Origin: CAVSRC01 sp963750065
GTDB taxonomy: Bacteria > Pseudomonadota > Alphaproteobacteria > Rhizobiales > Kaistiaceae
DNA length: 64,000 nucleotides
Direction of reading: 5' to 3'
NCBI GenBank assembly: GCA_963750065.1
Contig: CAVVPK010000013.1
Location: forward strand, 59,814 to 123,813
Shown here: positions 17,039 to 25,651 of the stretch, one piece after another
Numbering within the stretch: position 1 is the first letter of the stretch
Layout: every line of letters starts with the position of its first letter
Notes under the pieces: generated by a model
Seen by the model: the letters and a program-made list of their open reading frames with translations, nothing else
Told to the model about the DNA's origin: nothing
Database searches by the model: none
Program-made: the position numbers and the translations under genes

Positions 17039-18964
17039 TCATTGCAGGGTCGGGCGCTTGTGCTGGCGGGGCTGCCGGGAAGGGCGCGCCGGCTCAGCCA
17101 TCGCCTTCTCGTCGAAGAGCTCGGCCAGCTTGTCGGTCATGGCGCCGGCAAGCTCATCGGCATCGACGATGGTCACGGCGCGGCGGTAGTAGCGCGTCAC
17201 GTCGTGGCCGATGCCGATGGCGATCAGCTCCACCGGCGAACGCGTCTCGATCTCTTCGATGACGTAGCGCAGGTGGCGTTCGAGATAGTTGCCGGGATTG
17301 ACCGACAGGGTGGAATCGTCGACCGGCGCGCCGTCGGAGATCATCATCAGGATCTTGCGCTGCTCGGGGCGCACGAGAAGGCGGCCATGCGCCCAGGCCA
17401 GCGCCTCGCCGTCGATGTTCTCCTTGAGCAGGCCTTCGCGCATCATCAGGCCGAGATTGCGCCGCGAGCGCCGCCAGGGCGCATCGGCGGCCTTGTAGAC
17501 GATGTGGCGCAGGTCGTTGAGGCGGCCGGGATTGGACGGCTTGCCCGCCTGTAGCCACGCCTCGCGGGATTGGCCGCCCTTCCAGGCGCGGGTTGTAAAG
17601 CCGAGGATCTCGACCTTGACGCCGCAGCGCTCCAGCGTGCGGGCGAGGATGTCGGCGCAGGTGGCCGCGACCGTGATCGGGCGGCCGCGCATGGAACCGG
17701 AATTGTCGAGCAGCAGGGTGACGATGGTGTCGCGGAACTCGGTGTCGCGCTCGGCCTTGAAGGTGAGCGCGTGCATCGGGTCGACGACGACGCGCGACAG
17801 GCGCGCGGCGTCGATGATGCCTTCCTCGAGGTCGAAGTCCCAGCCGCGGTTCTGCTGCGCCATCAGGCGGCGCTGCAGGCGGTTGGCAAGCCGGCCGACG
17901 GCGCTTTGCAGATGGGCGAGCTGCTTGTCGAGATAGGAACGCAGGCGGTCGAGCTCGGCAACGTCGCACAGCTCCTCGGCATTGACCGTTTCGTCGAACT
18001 TGGGCGTGTAAGCCGTGTAGTCGATCAGCGGCGGCAGGTTGGAGAAGGGCGAATCGGCACGGTGGGCCTCGCCGGTGTCCTGCGCGTCGGCCATGTCGCC
18101 GTCTTCGACCGTCTGATCGGCTTCCGCCTCGCTCGCCTCGCCCTCGCCGGCGTCGCCCTGGTCCGCCGACGCGTCCATCTCCTCCTGGCTCGCCGCGTCG
18201 GCGCCTTCGCTCTGGTCGGAGGCCCCTTCGGCGTCGTCCTGATCGCTGCTCTCGTCGTCCTCGTCGCCCTGGTCGCCAGGATCGCCAGAGAGTTCGTCGG
18301 CCATGTCGAGCGCCGACAGGATGTCGCGCACTTCCATGGCAAAGAGCGACTGGTCCTCGATGGCGCCGGTCAGGCGCGACAGGTCCTTGCCGGCGCGTTC
18401 CTCGATCCAGTCGCGCCACAGATCGACGATCTTGCGGCTCGATCTGGGCGGCGCCTTGCCGGTCAGGCGTTCGCGCACCATCAGCGCGACGGCGTCCTCC
18501 AGCGGCGCATCGGCGCGCTCGGTGATATCCTGGTAGTTGGCGCGGTGGTAGCGCTCCTCGAGCATGGCCGAGATGTTGTCGGCAACGCCGGACATACGGT
18601 TGGCGCCGAGCGCCTCGACGCGCGCCTGTTCGACGGCGTCGAAGACGGCGCGGGCGTTCTTGCCGACCGGCGCGTGGGCGCGGTGGATCGAGGGGTCGTG
18701 GCAGGCAAGGCGCAGCGCCAGCGAATCGCCGACGCCGCGGGTGACGGCGACGTCGGTGGCGGTCATCTTGCGCGGCGGCTCGGGCAGGCGCGCCTTGTGC
18801 TGGGCAAGCTGCGGCCGGTCGGCGGCGAACGACACTTCCAGCTCGGGCTCGCCGGCGATGGCGCGCATGCAGCCGGTCACCGCGCGCTTGAACGGCTCAG
18901 TCGGGCTCTCGACCGGCTTGGCGCGCGGCGTGGTGTTGTCGATGTGGACCGCCGTCCGCTCCAT
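17039..18964 (-). CDS. cobT: Cobaltochelatase subunit CobT
   Basis: A 641-residue subunit of the aerobic ATP-dependent cobaltochelatase CobNST, which inserts cobalt into hydrogenobyrinic acid a,c-diamide during B12 synthesis. The middle (about 210-300) is a very acidic Asp/Glu/Gln linker. The C-terminal third is a von Willebrand A domain with the MIDAS motif D-N-S-G-S-M at about 415-420. It abuts cobS with no gap. CobN, which carries the tetrapyrrole site, is not in this window. In several lineages cobST stand apart from other B12 genes, so a second role in protein remodelling cannot be excluded. Confidence 0.95.
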   Translation of the reverse strand: MERTAVHIDNTTPRAKPVESPTEPFKRAVTGCMRAIAGEPELEVSFAADRPQLAQHKARLPEPPRKMTATDVAVTRGVGDSLALRLACHDPSIHRAHAPVGKNARAVFDAVEQARVEALGANRMSGVADNISAMLEERYHRANYQDITERADAPLEDAVALMVRERLTGKAPPRSSRKIVDLWRDWIEERAGKDLSRLTGAIEDQSLFAMEVRDILSALDMADELSGDPGDQGDEDDESSDQDDAEGASDQSEGADAASQEEMDASADQGDAGEGEASEAEADQTVEDGDMADAQDTGEAHRADSPFSNLPPLIDYTAYTPKFDETVNAEELCDVAELDRLRSYLDKQLAHLQSAVGRLANRLQRRLMAQQNRGWDFDLEEGIIDAARLSRVVVDPMHALTFKAERDTEFRDTIVTLLLDNSGSMRGRPITVAATCADILARTLERCGVKVEILGFTTRAWKGGQSREAWLQAGKPSNPGRLNDLRHIVYKAADAPWRRSRRNLGLMMREGLLKENIDGEALAWAHGRLLVRPEQRKILMMISDGAPVDDSTLSVNPGNYLERHLRYVIEEIETRSPVELIAIGIGHDVTRYYRRAVTIVDADELAGAMTDKLAELFDEKAMAEPARPSRQPRQHKRPTLQ

Positions 18965-19951
18965 TCAGGTCATCACCACATTGGCGGTCAACTCGGGCAG
19001 CTCCTGGTTGAAGCAGCGCTGGTAGAACTCGGCGACCAGAGCACGCTCCAGCTCGTCGCACTTGTTGACGAAGGTGACGCGGAAGGCGAAGCCGACATCG
19101 CCAAATATCTCGGTATTCTCCGCCCAGGTGATCACCGTGCGCGGGCTCATGACCGTCGACAGGTCGCCGTTGATGAAGGCGTTGCGGGTCATGTCGGCGA
19201 CGCGCACCATCTTGGCGATGATGGCGCGGCCCTTGTCGTCGCGATGGCTCGGCACCTTGGCGGCAACGATGTTCACCTCGTTGTCGTGCGGCAGGTAGTT
19301 GAGCGTCGAGACGATCGACCAGCGGTCCATCTGGCCTTGGTTGATCTGCTGGGTGCCGTGATAGAGGCCCGACGTGTCGCCGAGGCCGACGGTGTTGGCG
19401 GTGGCGAACATGCGGAAGGCCGGATGCGGGCGGATGACCTTGTTCTGGTCGAGCAGGGTCAGGCGGCCGGAGACCTCGAGCACACGCTGGATGACGAACA
19501 TCACATCGGGCCGGCCGGCGTCGTATTCGTCGAAGCACAGCGCGATGTTGTTCTTCAGCGCCCAGGGCAGGATGCCGTCGCGGAACTCGGTCACCTGCAT
19601 GCCGTCGCGGATGACGATGGCGTCCTTGCCGATCAGATCAATGCGGCTGATATGGCTGTCGAGATTGACGCGCACGCACGGCCAGTTGAGCCGGGCCGCG
19701 ATTTGCTCGATGTGGGTCGACTTGCCGGTGCCGTGATAGCCGGTGACCAGCACGCGCCGATTGCGGGCGAAGCCGGCGAGGATCGCCAGCGTGGTCTCGC
19801 GGTCGAAAAGATAATCCGGATCGGTATCCGGCACGTGCTCGTCGGGCTCGGAATAGGCCGGAACCTGGAGGTCGCTGTCGATCCCGAAGGTCTGGCGCAC
19901 GGATATCTTCATATCCGGCAGGGGAGCTTGTTCGAGCGCGGCTTCAGCCAT
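18965..19951 (-). CDS. cobS: Cobaltochelatase subunit CobS (AAA+ ATPase)
   Basis: A 328-residue MoxR/AAA+ ATPase that forms the ring partner of CobT. Walker A is G-Y-H-G-T-G-K-S-T near residue 80, Walker B A-L-C-F-D-E-Y-D near 140, and sensor 1 F-A-T-A-N-T-V-G near 180. The start at 19951 (M-A-E-A-A-L-E-Q) is chosen because GGAG lies seven bases upstream; a longer frame to 20041 has no support. The cobT start follows the cobS stop directly, so translation is coupled. It is on the same strand as the J-domain gene upstream. Confidence 0.95.
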   Translation of the reverse strand: MAEAALEQAPLPDMKISVRQTFGIDSDLQVPAYSEPDEHVPDTDPDYLFDRETTLAILAGFARNRRVLVTGYHGTGKSTHIEQIAARLNWPCVRVNLDSHISRIDLIGKDAIVIRDGMQVTEFRDGILPWALKNNIALCFDEYDAGRPDVMFVIQRVLEVSGRLTLLDQNKVIRPHPAFRMFATANTVGLGDTSGLYHGTQQINQGQMDRWSIVSTLNYLPHDNEVNIVAAKVPSHRDDKGRAIIAKMVRVADMTRNAFINGDLSTVMSPRTVITWAENTEIFGDVGFAFRVTFVNKCDELERALVAEFYQRCFNQELPELTANVVMT

Positions 19952-20034
19952 GGTAATTCTCCATCGCGCCGTGCGAGGACGCTCTAGAAGATTTGAGGAA
20001 AACCGCCGCCGGCTAGGGCGGGGGCGATGCCGTC

Positions 20035-20649
20035 TTAGCAAAAACCGACGGATCGCAGATAGTGGTAAGCCTGAATAATCTGTCGCAGCCGGTCTTCCGA
20101 GCTGCGGTCGCCGCCGTTGGCGTCCGGGTGGAGCTGCTTTACCAGGGCCTTGTAGCGGGCCTTGATCTCGCCGCCGGTTTCGTAGCCTTCCAGGTCGAGG
20201 GCGGCGAACGAGCGGCGTTCGAGATTGCGCAGCGGCCGGCGCTCGGGCTCTTTTTTTCGCTCGGCCCGGGGTGCTTCGCCCCCGAAAACGCTGAACGGAT
20301 CGGCAAAGGCGGCCGACCAGGTGAAGCGCGTGCCGTGGGCGGTGCCGGCAGCGGCACGGTTGACGCCCATCGACCAGGTCGGCCGGTGGCCGGTGGTAGC
20401 GGAGCGCTGGTAATCGACGATCTCGTCGTCGGCCATGCCGGCGAAGTAGTTGTAGGACTTGTTATATTCGCGAACGTGGTCGAGACAGAAGTTGAAGTAT
20501 TGGCCCTCGTGCCCACGGCCTTTGGGCGCCCGATAACCGCCCATGCGGCCGCAGCCCTGGACGTCGCAGGGTGCCGCTTGCGGGTCTTCGACCGTCGCCC
20601 CACCGGGCGAAATGCGGATGCGGTCGAAATATTTGGAATTCAGATCCAT
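20035..20649 (-). CDS. J-domain (DnaJ-like) protein
   Basis: About 204 residues from the ATG at 20649 (M-D-L-N-S-K-Y-F-D-R-I-R-I), the usual start of this rhizobial group; an upstream ATG at 20685 is also in frame. A four-cysteine/histidine-type N-terminal part (C-D-V-Q-G-C-G and N-F-C-L-D-H) precedes a variable middle. A C-terminal J domain (about 150-204) carries the Hsp70-activating H-P-D motif in K-Q-L-H-P-D-A-N. It is probably a co-chaperone for DnaK with a specialised client. It lies between cobS and divergent bolA. Confidence 0.85.
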   Translation of the reverse strand: MDLNSKYFDRIRISPGGATVEDPQAAPCDVQGCGRMGGYRAPKGRGHEGQYFNFCLDHVREYNKSYNYFAGMADDEIVDYQRSATTGHRPTWSMGVNRAAAGTAHGTRFTWSAAFADPFSVFGGEAPRAERKKEPERRPLRNLERRSFAALDLEGYETGGEIKARYKALVKQLHPDANGGDRSSEDRLRQIIQAYHYLRSVGFC

Positions 20650-20720
20650 GACATGGATTATGGTCGCGGGTGGTGGCGCCGACAAGCTGTGAACACCGAA
20701 AAACCGGCGGAATCAACGCA

Positions 20721-20996
20721 ATGACAGTGGCGGATAGAATCAGGTCGAAGTTAACCGAGGCTTTTCGCCCCGATGCGCTGGAGGTGGTGGACGAATCCCA
20801 ACGGCACGCGGGCCATCACGGCGCTCGCCCCGGTGGCGAAAGCCATTTTCGCGTGCGGATCACGGCACCGGCCTTTGCCGGCAAGACCCGCGTGGCCACC
20901 CACCGGATGATCAACGAGGCGCTGGCAGAGGAACTGGCCGAGGGCGTCCATGCGCTGGCCATCGAGGCGAAAGCCCCGCCGGCGCCGAACGCCTAG
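20721..20996 (+). CDS. BolA family protein
   Basis: A 91-residue protein of the BolA fold (M-T-V-A-D-R-I-R-S-K-L, then E-S-H-F-R-V-R-I and H-R-M-I-N-E-A-L). BolA-like proteins work with monothiol glutaredoxins in iron-sulfur and iron handling. The conserved His of the R-V-A-T-H-R-M-I helix, a cluster ligand in BolA-glutaredoxin complexes, is present. The start at 20721 is set by family length; ribosome binding is weak. Its stop overlaps the stop of the convergent oxidoreductase gene by four bases. Confidence 0.9.
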   Translation: MTVADRIRSKLTEAFRPDALEVVDESQRHAGHHGARPGGESHFRVRITAPAFAGKTRVATHRMINEALAEELAEGVHALAIEAKAPPAPNA

Positions 20997-22135
20997 CCCT
21001 GCAGCGACGGGCCGCCGTACTCGGCGGCGTGCATCTCGCCCTCCAGCCAGCGCAGATAGGCGGCGCGGTCGACGCCGGTCGCGTTGCGGCTGTGGAAATA
21101 GAGCCTTTCGGCGAAGCGCCGCGCCGGCGTGGTGGCCAGCGCCAGGTTGACAAGGAGGTTCGGCGGCGCCAGGTCGAGGGCGTGGCGGAGAGCCGATTTG
21201 GCGCGGAAACGCGGAATTTCGCGGGAGAGTGCGATCTCCGGTGCCGGGCCGCCGCATTGCAGGTGATCGGCAATCAGGGCGGCGGCGCGGCGACCGTAGC
21301 GGAAGGCGAGCTGGATGCCGCCGCCGGTCGCCGGCGACACCCAGCCGGCGGCGTCGCCAATGAGAAGCACGCCGGGGGCAGCCGTGTGGCGGAGCGGCCC
21401 GCCGCAGGGGATGAGGCCGCTGCGGCGGCCGACCACCGTCAGCCGGCTCCAGCCGAATTGGCGTTCGGTGTAGGCCATGAAACGGGCGAGGTCCGGCTTG
21501 GCGCCGTGGCGCACGGCAAGCCCAAGCTGGATGGCATCCGGCCCCGGCGCTGCCCAGGCGATGTAGCCCGGCGCCAGGTGCGAATCGACAAAGCAGTGCA
21601 GGAAGCGCGGATCGACCGCGTCGTTCGGCTCCAGCTCCACCTCGAGGCCAGTGAGCCAGGTGCGGTTGGTCGACAGGCCAAAGTGGGCAGCAACACGTGA
21701 GCGCGAACCGTCGGCACCGACGAGGAAGCGGGCGGCGATGTCGATGCCGGCAAGGTGGATCAGATCGCCGTCGCGGCGGGCGCCGTCGAAGCGGGTGGCA
21801 GTCATCACATGGGCGCCGGCATCGCGGGCCTCGCGCGCCATCCAGCGCAGGAGATCGGGCGTGCGCGTGGTGAAGAAGGCGTAGCCGGGTGAATAGAGAT
21901 CGACGCTCTTCAGGCTCGGCGAATAGAGCCGCACGCCCGGTACGCGTCGCGTCAGATGGTGGGGGATGTCGATCTCATCGATCGCCTCGCGCACCAGGAT
22001 GCCGCTGGTGGCGACGCGCGCGCCGACGTCCGGCTTGGCCTCGATGACTGCGGTCGAGAGACCGCGCGAGGCCGCGGTGCGCGCCGCGGCAAGCCCGGCG
22101 AAGCTCGCGCCGACGATGACCAGATCAAATTGCAT
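20993..22135 (-). CDS. FAD-dependent oxidoreductase (geranylgeranyl-reductase-like)
   Basis: A 380-residue flavoprotein. The N-terminal dinucleotide-binding motif G-A-S-F-A-G-L-A-A-A-R follows D-L-V-I-V. The second FAD motif is L-I-G-D-A-A-G-W-V-S-P-A-T-G-G-G near residue 270, the arrangement of the geranylgeranyl reductase and halogenase-like group. The substrate is unknown; family members reduce isoprenoid chains or hydroxylate aromatics. Ends share four bases with bolA. No pigment or lipid genes are adjacent to suggest the substrate. Confidence 0.82.
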   Translation of the reverse strand: MQFDLVIVGASFAGLAAARTAASRGLSTAVIEAKPDVGARVATSGILVREAIDEIDIPHHLTRRVPGVRLYSPSLKSVDLYSPGYAFFTTRTPDLLRWMAREARDAGAHVMTATRFDGARRDGDLIHLAGIDIAARFLVGADGSRSRVAAHFGLSTNRTWLTGLEVELEPNDAVDPRFLHCFVDSHLAPGYIAWAAPGPDAIQLGLAVRHGAKPDLARFMAYTERQFGWSRLTVVGRRSGLIPCGGPLRHTAAPGVLLIGDAAGWVSPATGGGIQLAFRYGRRAAALIADHLQCGGPAPEIALSREIPRFRAKSALRHALDLAPPNLLVNLALATTPARRFAERLYFHSRNATGVDRAAYLRWLEGEMHAAEYGGPSLQG

Positions 22136-22206
22136 GGGAAATCGCCCTCCCTCTCGAAGAGGGCGATCACAGCCGCTGAATGCGGCCGAAATTCGGAGGC
22201 GAGGCT

Positions 22207-23514
22207 CTAGGTTTTGGGCGGCTCGGCCGGGGCTGGGGCCGGCTTGATGCGGTTCAACGGCGTGATTCTGAGCGCCGTGATGCGGTTGCGGTTGCGGCGC
22301 AGCACCTGGAAGCGGAAGCCGTGGAAGGTAAAGGCCTGGCCCGGCTCCGGGATGATGCGCGCCTCGTGGATGACCAGCCCGGCGATGGTGGTGGCCTCCT
22401 CGTCGGGGAGGTTCCAGTCCATGGCACGGTTGAGATCGCGGATCGGCACCGAGCCCTCGACATTGACCGAACCGTCGGGCTGCGGCCGCACGCCCTCGAC
22501 GGTGACGTCGTACTCATCGGCGATGTCGCCGACGATCTCCTCGAGGATGTCCTCCAGCGTGACGACGCCCTGCACCTCGCCGTATTCGTCGACGACCAGC
22601 GCGAAATGCACCTTGCGCTTGAGAAAGGCATTGAGCTGATCGGGCACGCTGGTGGTATCGGGCACGAACCACGGCTCGGCGGCGATGGTGCGGATGTTGA
22701 TCGCCTCGACGGCGCCGCTTGCCGCCTTGAGCGCGCGCAGAAGGTCCTTCACATGGACGATGCCGATGATGTTCTCGGGCTCGCCCTCCCACAGCGGCAC
22801 GCGGGTGAAGGGGCAGGCGAGGATGTCGTCGACGATGGCGCCGATCGGCTGGTCGGCGTCGATGGTGTGCATGCTGGTGCGGTGGACCATGACGTCGGAG
22901 ACGTCGAGTTCCGAGAGGTCGAGCAGGCCGCCGAGGCGGTCGCGCTCGGCCTTCACCACGCTGCCTTCGGCATGCAGCAGGTCGACCTGGCCGCGGATCT
23001 CCTCCGCCGGCGACAGAATCGACTTGCCATCGGAGGCGTTCCAGCCGGCCAGCCGCAGCACGCCGGTGACCACGAACTGGACGGCGATGACGACCGGCGA
23101 GAACACCGCCACGATGACCGAGATCGCCGGCGCCATGGCGCGCGATACCCGGTCGGGATCGCCGATCGCCAGCGTCTTCGGCAGCACCTCGCCGAAGACC
23201 AGCACCAGCAGGGTCATGGCCAGCGTCGCGTAAACCACGCCGGCCTGGCCGAAGAGCTCAAGGAACAGGCTGGTGGCCAGGGCGGAGGCGAGGATGTTGA
23301 CCAGGTTATTGCCGAGCAGCAGGGCGCCGATCAGGCGTTCGCGGTCCAGGATCAGGCGGCCGACGATGCCGGCGTGGCTGTCGCCGGATTTCTCCAGCGC
23401 CAGCATGCGCGCCCGCGAGGCGGCGGTAAGCGCGGTCTCCGAGCCGGAAAAGAAAGCCGACAGCACGACCAGAATGGGAATGGCCACGGCCATTGCCCAA
23501 AGGAACGTGTTCAT
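22207..23514 (-). CDS. HlyC/CorC-family membrane transporter or regulator
   Basis: A 435-residue protein in three parts: a DUF21 (CNNM) membrane domain with about four helices (residues 1-170, including F-F-S-G-S-E-T-A-L and L-V-F-G-E-V-L-P-K), a CBS pair (about 200-330; V-M-V-H-R-T, G-I-V-H-V-K-D-L, E-Y-G-E-V-Q-G-V-V-T-L-E-D-I), and a C-terminal CorC domain (about 345-425). Members are linked to magnesium or cobalt efflux. Its ATG overlaps the aroB stop (ATGA), so it is translated downstream of aroB. Confidence 0.92.
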   Translation of the reverse strand: MNTFLWAMAVAIPILVVLSAFFSGSETALTAASRARMLALEKSGDSHAGIVGRLILDRERLIGALLLGNNLVNILASALATSLFLELFGQAGVVYATLAMTLLVLVFGEVLPKTLAIGDPDRVSRAMAPAISVIVAVFSPVVIAVQFVVTGVLRLAGWNASDGKSILSPAEEIRGQVDLLHAEGSVVKAERDRLGGLLDLSELDVSDVMVHRTSMHTIDADQPIGAIVDDILACPFTRVPLWEGEPENIIGIVHVKDLLRALKAASGAVEAINIRTIAAEPWFVPDTTSVPDQLNAFLKRKVHFALVVDEYGEVQGVVTLEDILEEIVGDIADEYDVTVEGVRPQPDGSVNVEGSVPIRDLNRAMDWNLPDEEATTIAGLVIHEARIIPEPGQAFTFHGFRFQVLRRNRNRITALRITPLNRIKPAPAPAEPPKT

Positions 23515-24647
23515 GTCGCCAGTTGCTCCGCAAGAAATTCGGCCACCTCGGCAGGCGGCACGTCATGCGCCACGAAGGCGGCGCCGATGCCGTTGACCAG
23601 GATGAAGGTGAGCTGTCCGCGACTGACCTTCTTGTCCTGGGCAATGTGCTGCATGAGCGTTTCGGCCACCATCGGCTGGCCGGGGATGTCGGAGATGCGG
23701 GTGGGCAGGTCGACGGCGGCGAAATGGGCCGCCACGCGCCTGGTGTCGTCGGGCGAGACCAGGCCGCGCCGGGCCGAGAAGGCGAAGGCCAGCACGGTGC
23801 CGATCGCCACGCCTTCGCCATGCAACAGGCGGTCGGAATAGCCGGTGGCGGCCTCCAGCGCGTGACCGAAGGTGTGGCCGAGATTGAGGAGGGCGCGCGT
23901 GCCGCTCTGCTCGTGCTCGTCGGCGGCGACGGTCTTCGCCTTGCCGCGGCAGGCGACCGCGATGGCCTGATCGCGCTCCGGCCAGCCGGCGACAACGGCA
24001 CGCCAGTTGTCCTCCAGCCAGGCGAAGAAGGCGGCATCGCCGAGCAGGCCGTATTTCACCACTTCGGCATAGCCGGCGTTGAAGATACGCGGGGTCAGCG
24101 AATCGAGCACGCCGGCGTCGGCCAGCACCAGGCTCGGCTGGTGGAAGGCGCCGACAAGGTTCTTGCCGCGGCCGGTGTTGATGCCGGTCTTGCCGCCGAC
24201 CGAGGAATCGACCTGGGCCAGCAGGGTGGTGGGGATCTGCACGACGCGGACGCCGCGGCGCACCATGGATGCGGCAAACCCGGCGAGATCGCCGACCACG
24301 CCGCCGCCGAAGGCGACCACCAGGTCGGAGCGCTCGATCTGGGCGCCAAGAATACCGTCGACGACCGTCTCCAGCGTCGCGAAGCTCTTCGACTTCTCGC
24401 CGGCCGGCACCGTGACGGTGGTGAAGTCGACGCCGGCTTCCCTGAGGCTCGCGGACAGCGTGTTGAGGTGGAAGCGGGCGACATTCTCGTCGGTCACCAC
24501 GGCCACACGCCGGCCGGGCATACGCCGGGCGAGCTCCGCCCCAGCGTGCTCAAGAACGTCGCGGCCGATGAGAATGTCGTAGGAACGCGGCCCCAGGTCG
24601 ACGGTGACCACCGTCGGTTCAACGGGCCGGGAAGCGGGTTGTGCCAT
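23511..24647 (-). CDS. aroB: 3-Dehydroquinate synthase
   Basis: A 378-residue NAD- and metal-dependent enzyme that cyclises DAHP to 3-dehydroquinate, the second step of the shikimate pathway. Seen: D-L-V-V-A-F-G-G-G-V-V-G-D-L-A-G-F-A-A-S for NAD and substrate binding, Q-I-P-T-T-L-L-A-Q-V-D-S-S-V-G-G-K-T-G-I-N, and L-N-L-G-H-T-F-G-H-A-L-E with metal-binding histidines. Order aroK-aroB-corC on the minus strand with gaps of 3 and -4 bp shows one operon. Confidence 0.97.
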   Translation of the reverse strand: MAQPASRPVEPTVVTVDLGPRSYDILIGRDVLEHAGAELARRMPGRRVAVVTDENVARFHLNTLSASLREAGVDFTTVTVPAGEKSKSFATLETVVDGILGAQIERSDLVVAFGGGVVGDLAGFAASMVRRGVRVVQIPTTLLAQVDSSVGGKTGINTGRGKNLVGAFHQPSLVLADAGVLDSLTPRIFNAGYAEVVKYGLLGDAAFFAWLEDNWRAVVAGWPERDQAIAVACRGKAKTVAADEHEQSGTRALLNLGHTFGHALEAATGYSDRLLHGEGVAIGTVLAFAFSARRGLVSPDDTRRVAAHFAAVDLPTRISDIPGQPMVAETLMQHIAQDKKVSRGQLTFILVNGIGAAFVAHDVPPAEVAEFLAEQLAT

Positions 24648-24650
24648 GGC

Positions 24651-25253
24651 TCAGGCCTCCGCCACTGCCTCCCGGCTGAGAAAGTCGGCAAGGGCTTCGA
24701 GAATGTCGTCAATGACCACGTCGTGGGCGACATCGCGCGACTGCACCTGGATGTCGGCCTCGGCGTATATGGGATAGCGCTCGGCGATGAGCCGGTCGAT
24801 GGCGGCTGCCGGATCTTCGACCTTGAGCAGCGGCCGGTTGTTGCGGCGCTTGACGCGCGACAGCAGCAGGTCACGATCGGCGTTCAGCCAGATCGAGATG
24901 GCGGCCGCCTGGATCGCGGCACGGGTGTCCGGCTGGACAAAGGCGCCGCCGCCGGTGGCCAGCACCTTGGGCTTGCCGTCGAGCAGGCGCTGGATGACGC
25001 GGCGCTCGCCGTCGCGGAAATAGGCTTCGCCGTGGGTCTCGAAAATCTCCGGAATCGTGGCGTTGGCGGCCAGCTCGATCTCGCTGTCGGCATCGACGAA
25101 GGCCATGCCGAGGCGGTTTGCCAGCCGGCGGCCAATCGACGACTTGCCGGCGCCCATCATGCCGATCATGACCAGCGTTCTTCCCGCCAGCAGGCGTGAA
25201 ACCCTGGTCTCGAGCGGCAACTCGTTATTCTGTGCCAGTCCGGCTTTCGCCAC
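24651..25253 (-). CDS. aroK: Shikimate kinase
   Basis: A 200-residue enzyme that phosphorylates shikimate at the 3-hydroxyl. The P-loop is G-M-M-G-A-G-K-S-S-I-G, shikimate is bound by D-A-D-S-E-I-E and G-G-G-A-F, and the lid arginine lies in R-R-N-N-R-P-L-L. I chose GTG 25253 because GAGGGA lies just upstream and family proteins have a short N-terminus; the open frame continues to 25391 without support. First gene of the aroK-aroB-corC operon. It is divergent from the small membrane protein and xerD. Confidence 0.93.
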   Translation of the reverse strand: MAKAGLAQNNELPLETRVSRLLAGRTLVMIGMMGAGKSSIGRRLANRLGMAFVDADSEIELAANATIPEIFETHGEAYFRDGERRVIQRLLDGKPKVLATGGGAFVQPDTRAAIQAAAISIWLNADRDLLLSRVKRRNNRPLLKVEDPAAAIDRLIAERYPIYAEADIQVQSRDVAHDVVIDDILEALADFLSREAVAEA

Positions 25254-25453
25254 AGCTCCCTCGCAAATGCACCTGTTGCGGGCGAGGTAAGAGCCGGTTT
25301 CGGGGCCCCATGTCAAGGCGCGGGTCGGGCAGGCGGCTCCAATCGGGTCAATGGCTTGCCTTCGCGGCGCGATTGTCGACAATGACGGCAAGGCCGCCGG
25401 GGCGCATTCTGCCTCCGGTCCGAATCGCGGCGAGCGGCCGCCCGGGATTTCAA

Positions 25454-25648
25454 ATGCCGAGCTTAATCCGTTTTCTCATCGCGCTCGTGATCCTGGGCAT
25501 ACTCGGCGGTGCCGCGATGATCTATCTGGCGCTGTTCGTCGGGCCGCACACGCGCGACATGACGGTGCGCATCCCGGCGGAGAGGCTGCACGTGCAGGAG
25601 ACGGTGCCGCCGGTGCAGCAGCCGCAGTCGCCGCCGGCGCAGCAATAG
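25454..25648 (+). CDS. Small single-span membrane protein upstream of xerD
   Basis: A 64-residue protein with one strong hydrophobic helix (about residues 5-30), then a short polar tail (D-M-T-V-R-I-P-A-E-R-L) and a Pro/Gln-rich end. Homologues of this shape sit between aroK and xerD in other Hyphomicrobiales and are sometimes mislabelled histidine kinase; there is no kinase domain here. It ends 3 bp before the xerD start, so the two are co-transcribed. Function unknown. Confidence 0.75.
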   Translation: MPSLIRFLIALVILGILGGAAMIYLALFVGPHTRDMTVRIPAERLHVQETVPPVQQPQSPPAQQ

Positions 25649-25651
25649 GCC

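Noticed and set aside
17570..19987. Open frame of 805 codons antisense to cobT and cobS
   Set aside because: Low-complexity composition typical of the frame opposite a GC-rich gene; no domains; both genes opposite are certain.
22180..23841. Open frame antisense to the CorC-family gene and aroB
   Set aside because: Asp/His/Arg-rich mirror composition with no motif; genes opposite are well supported.
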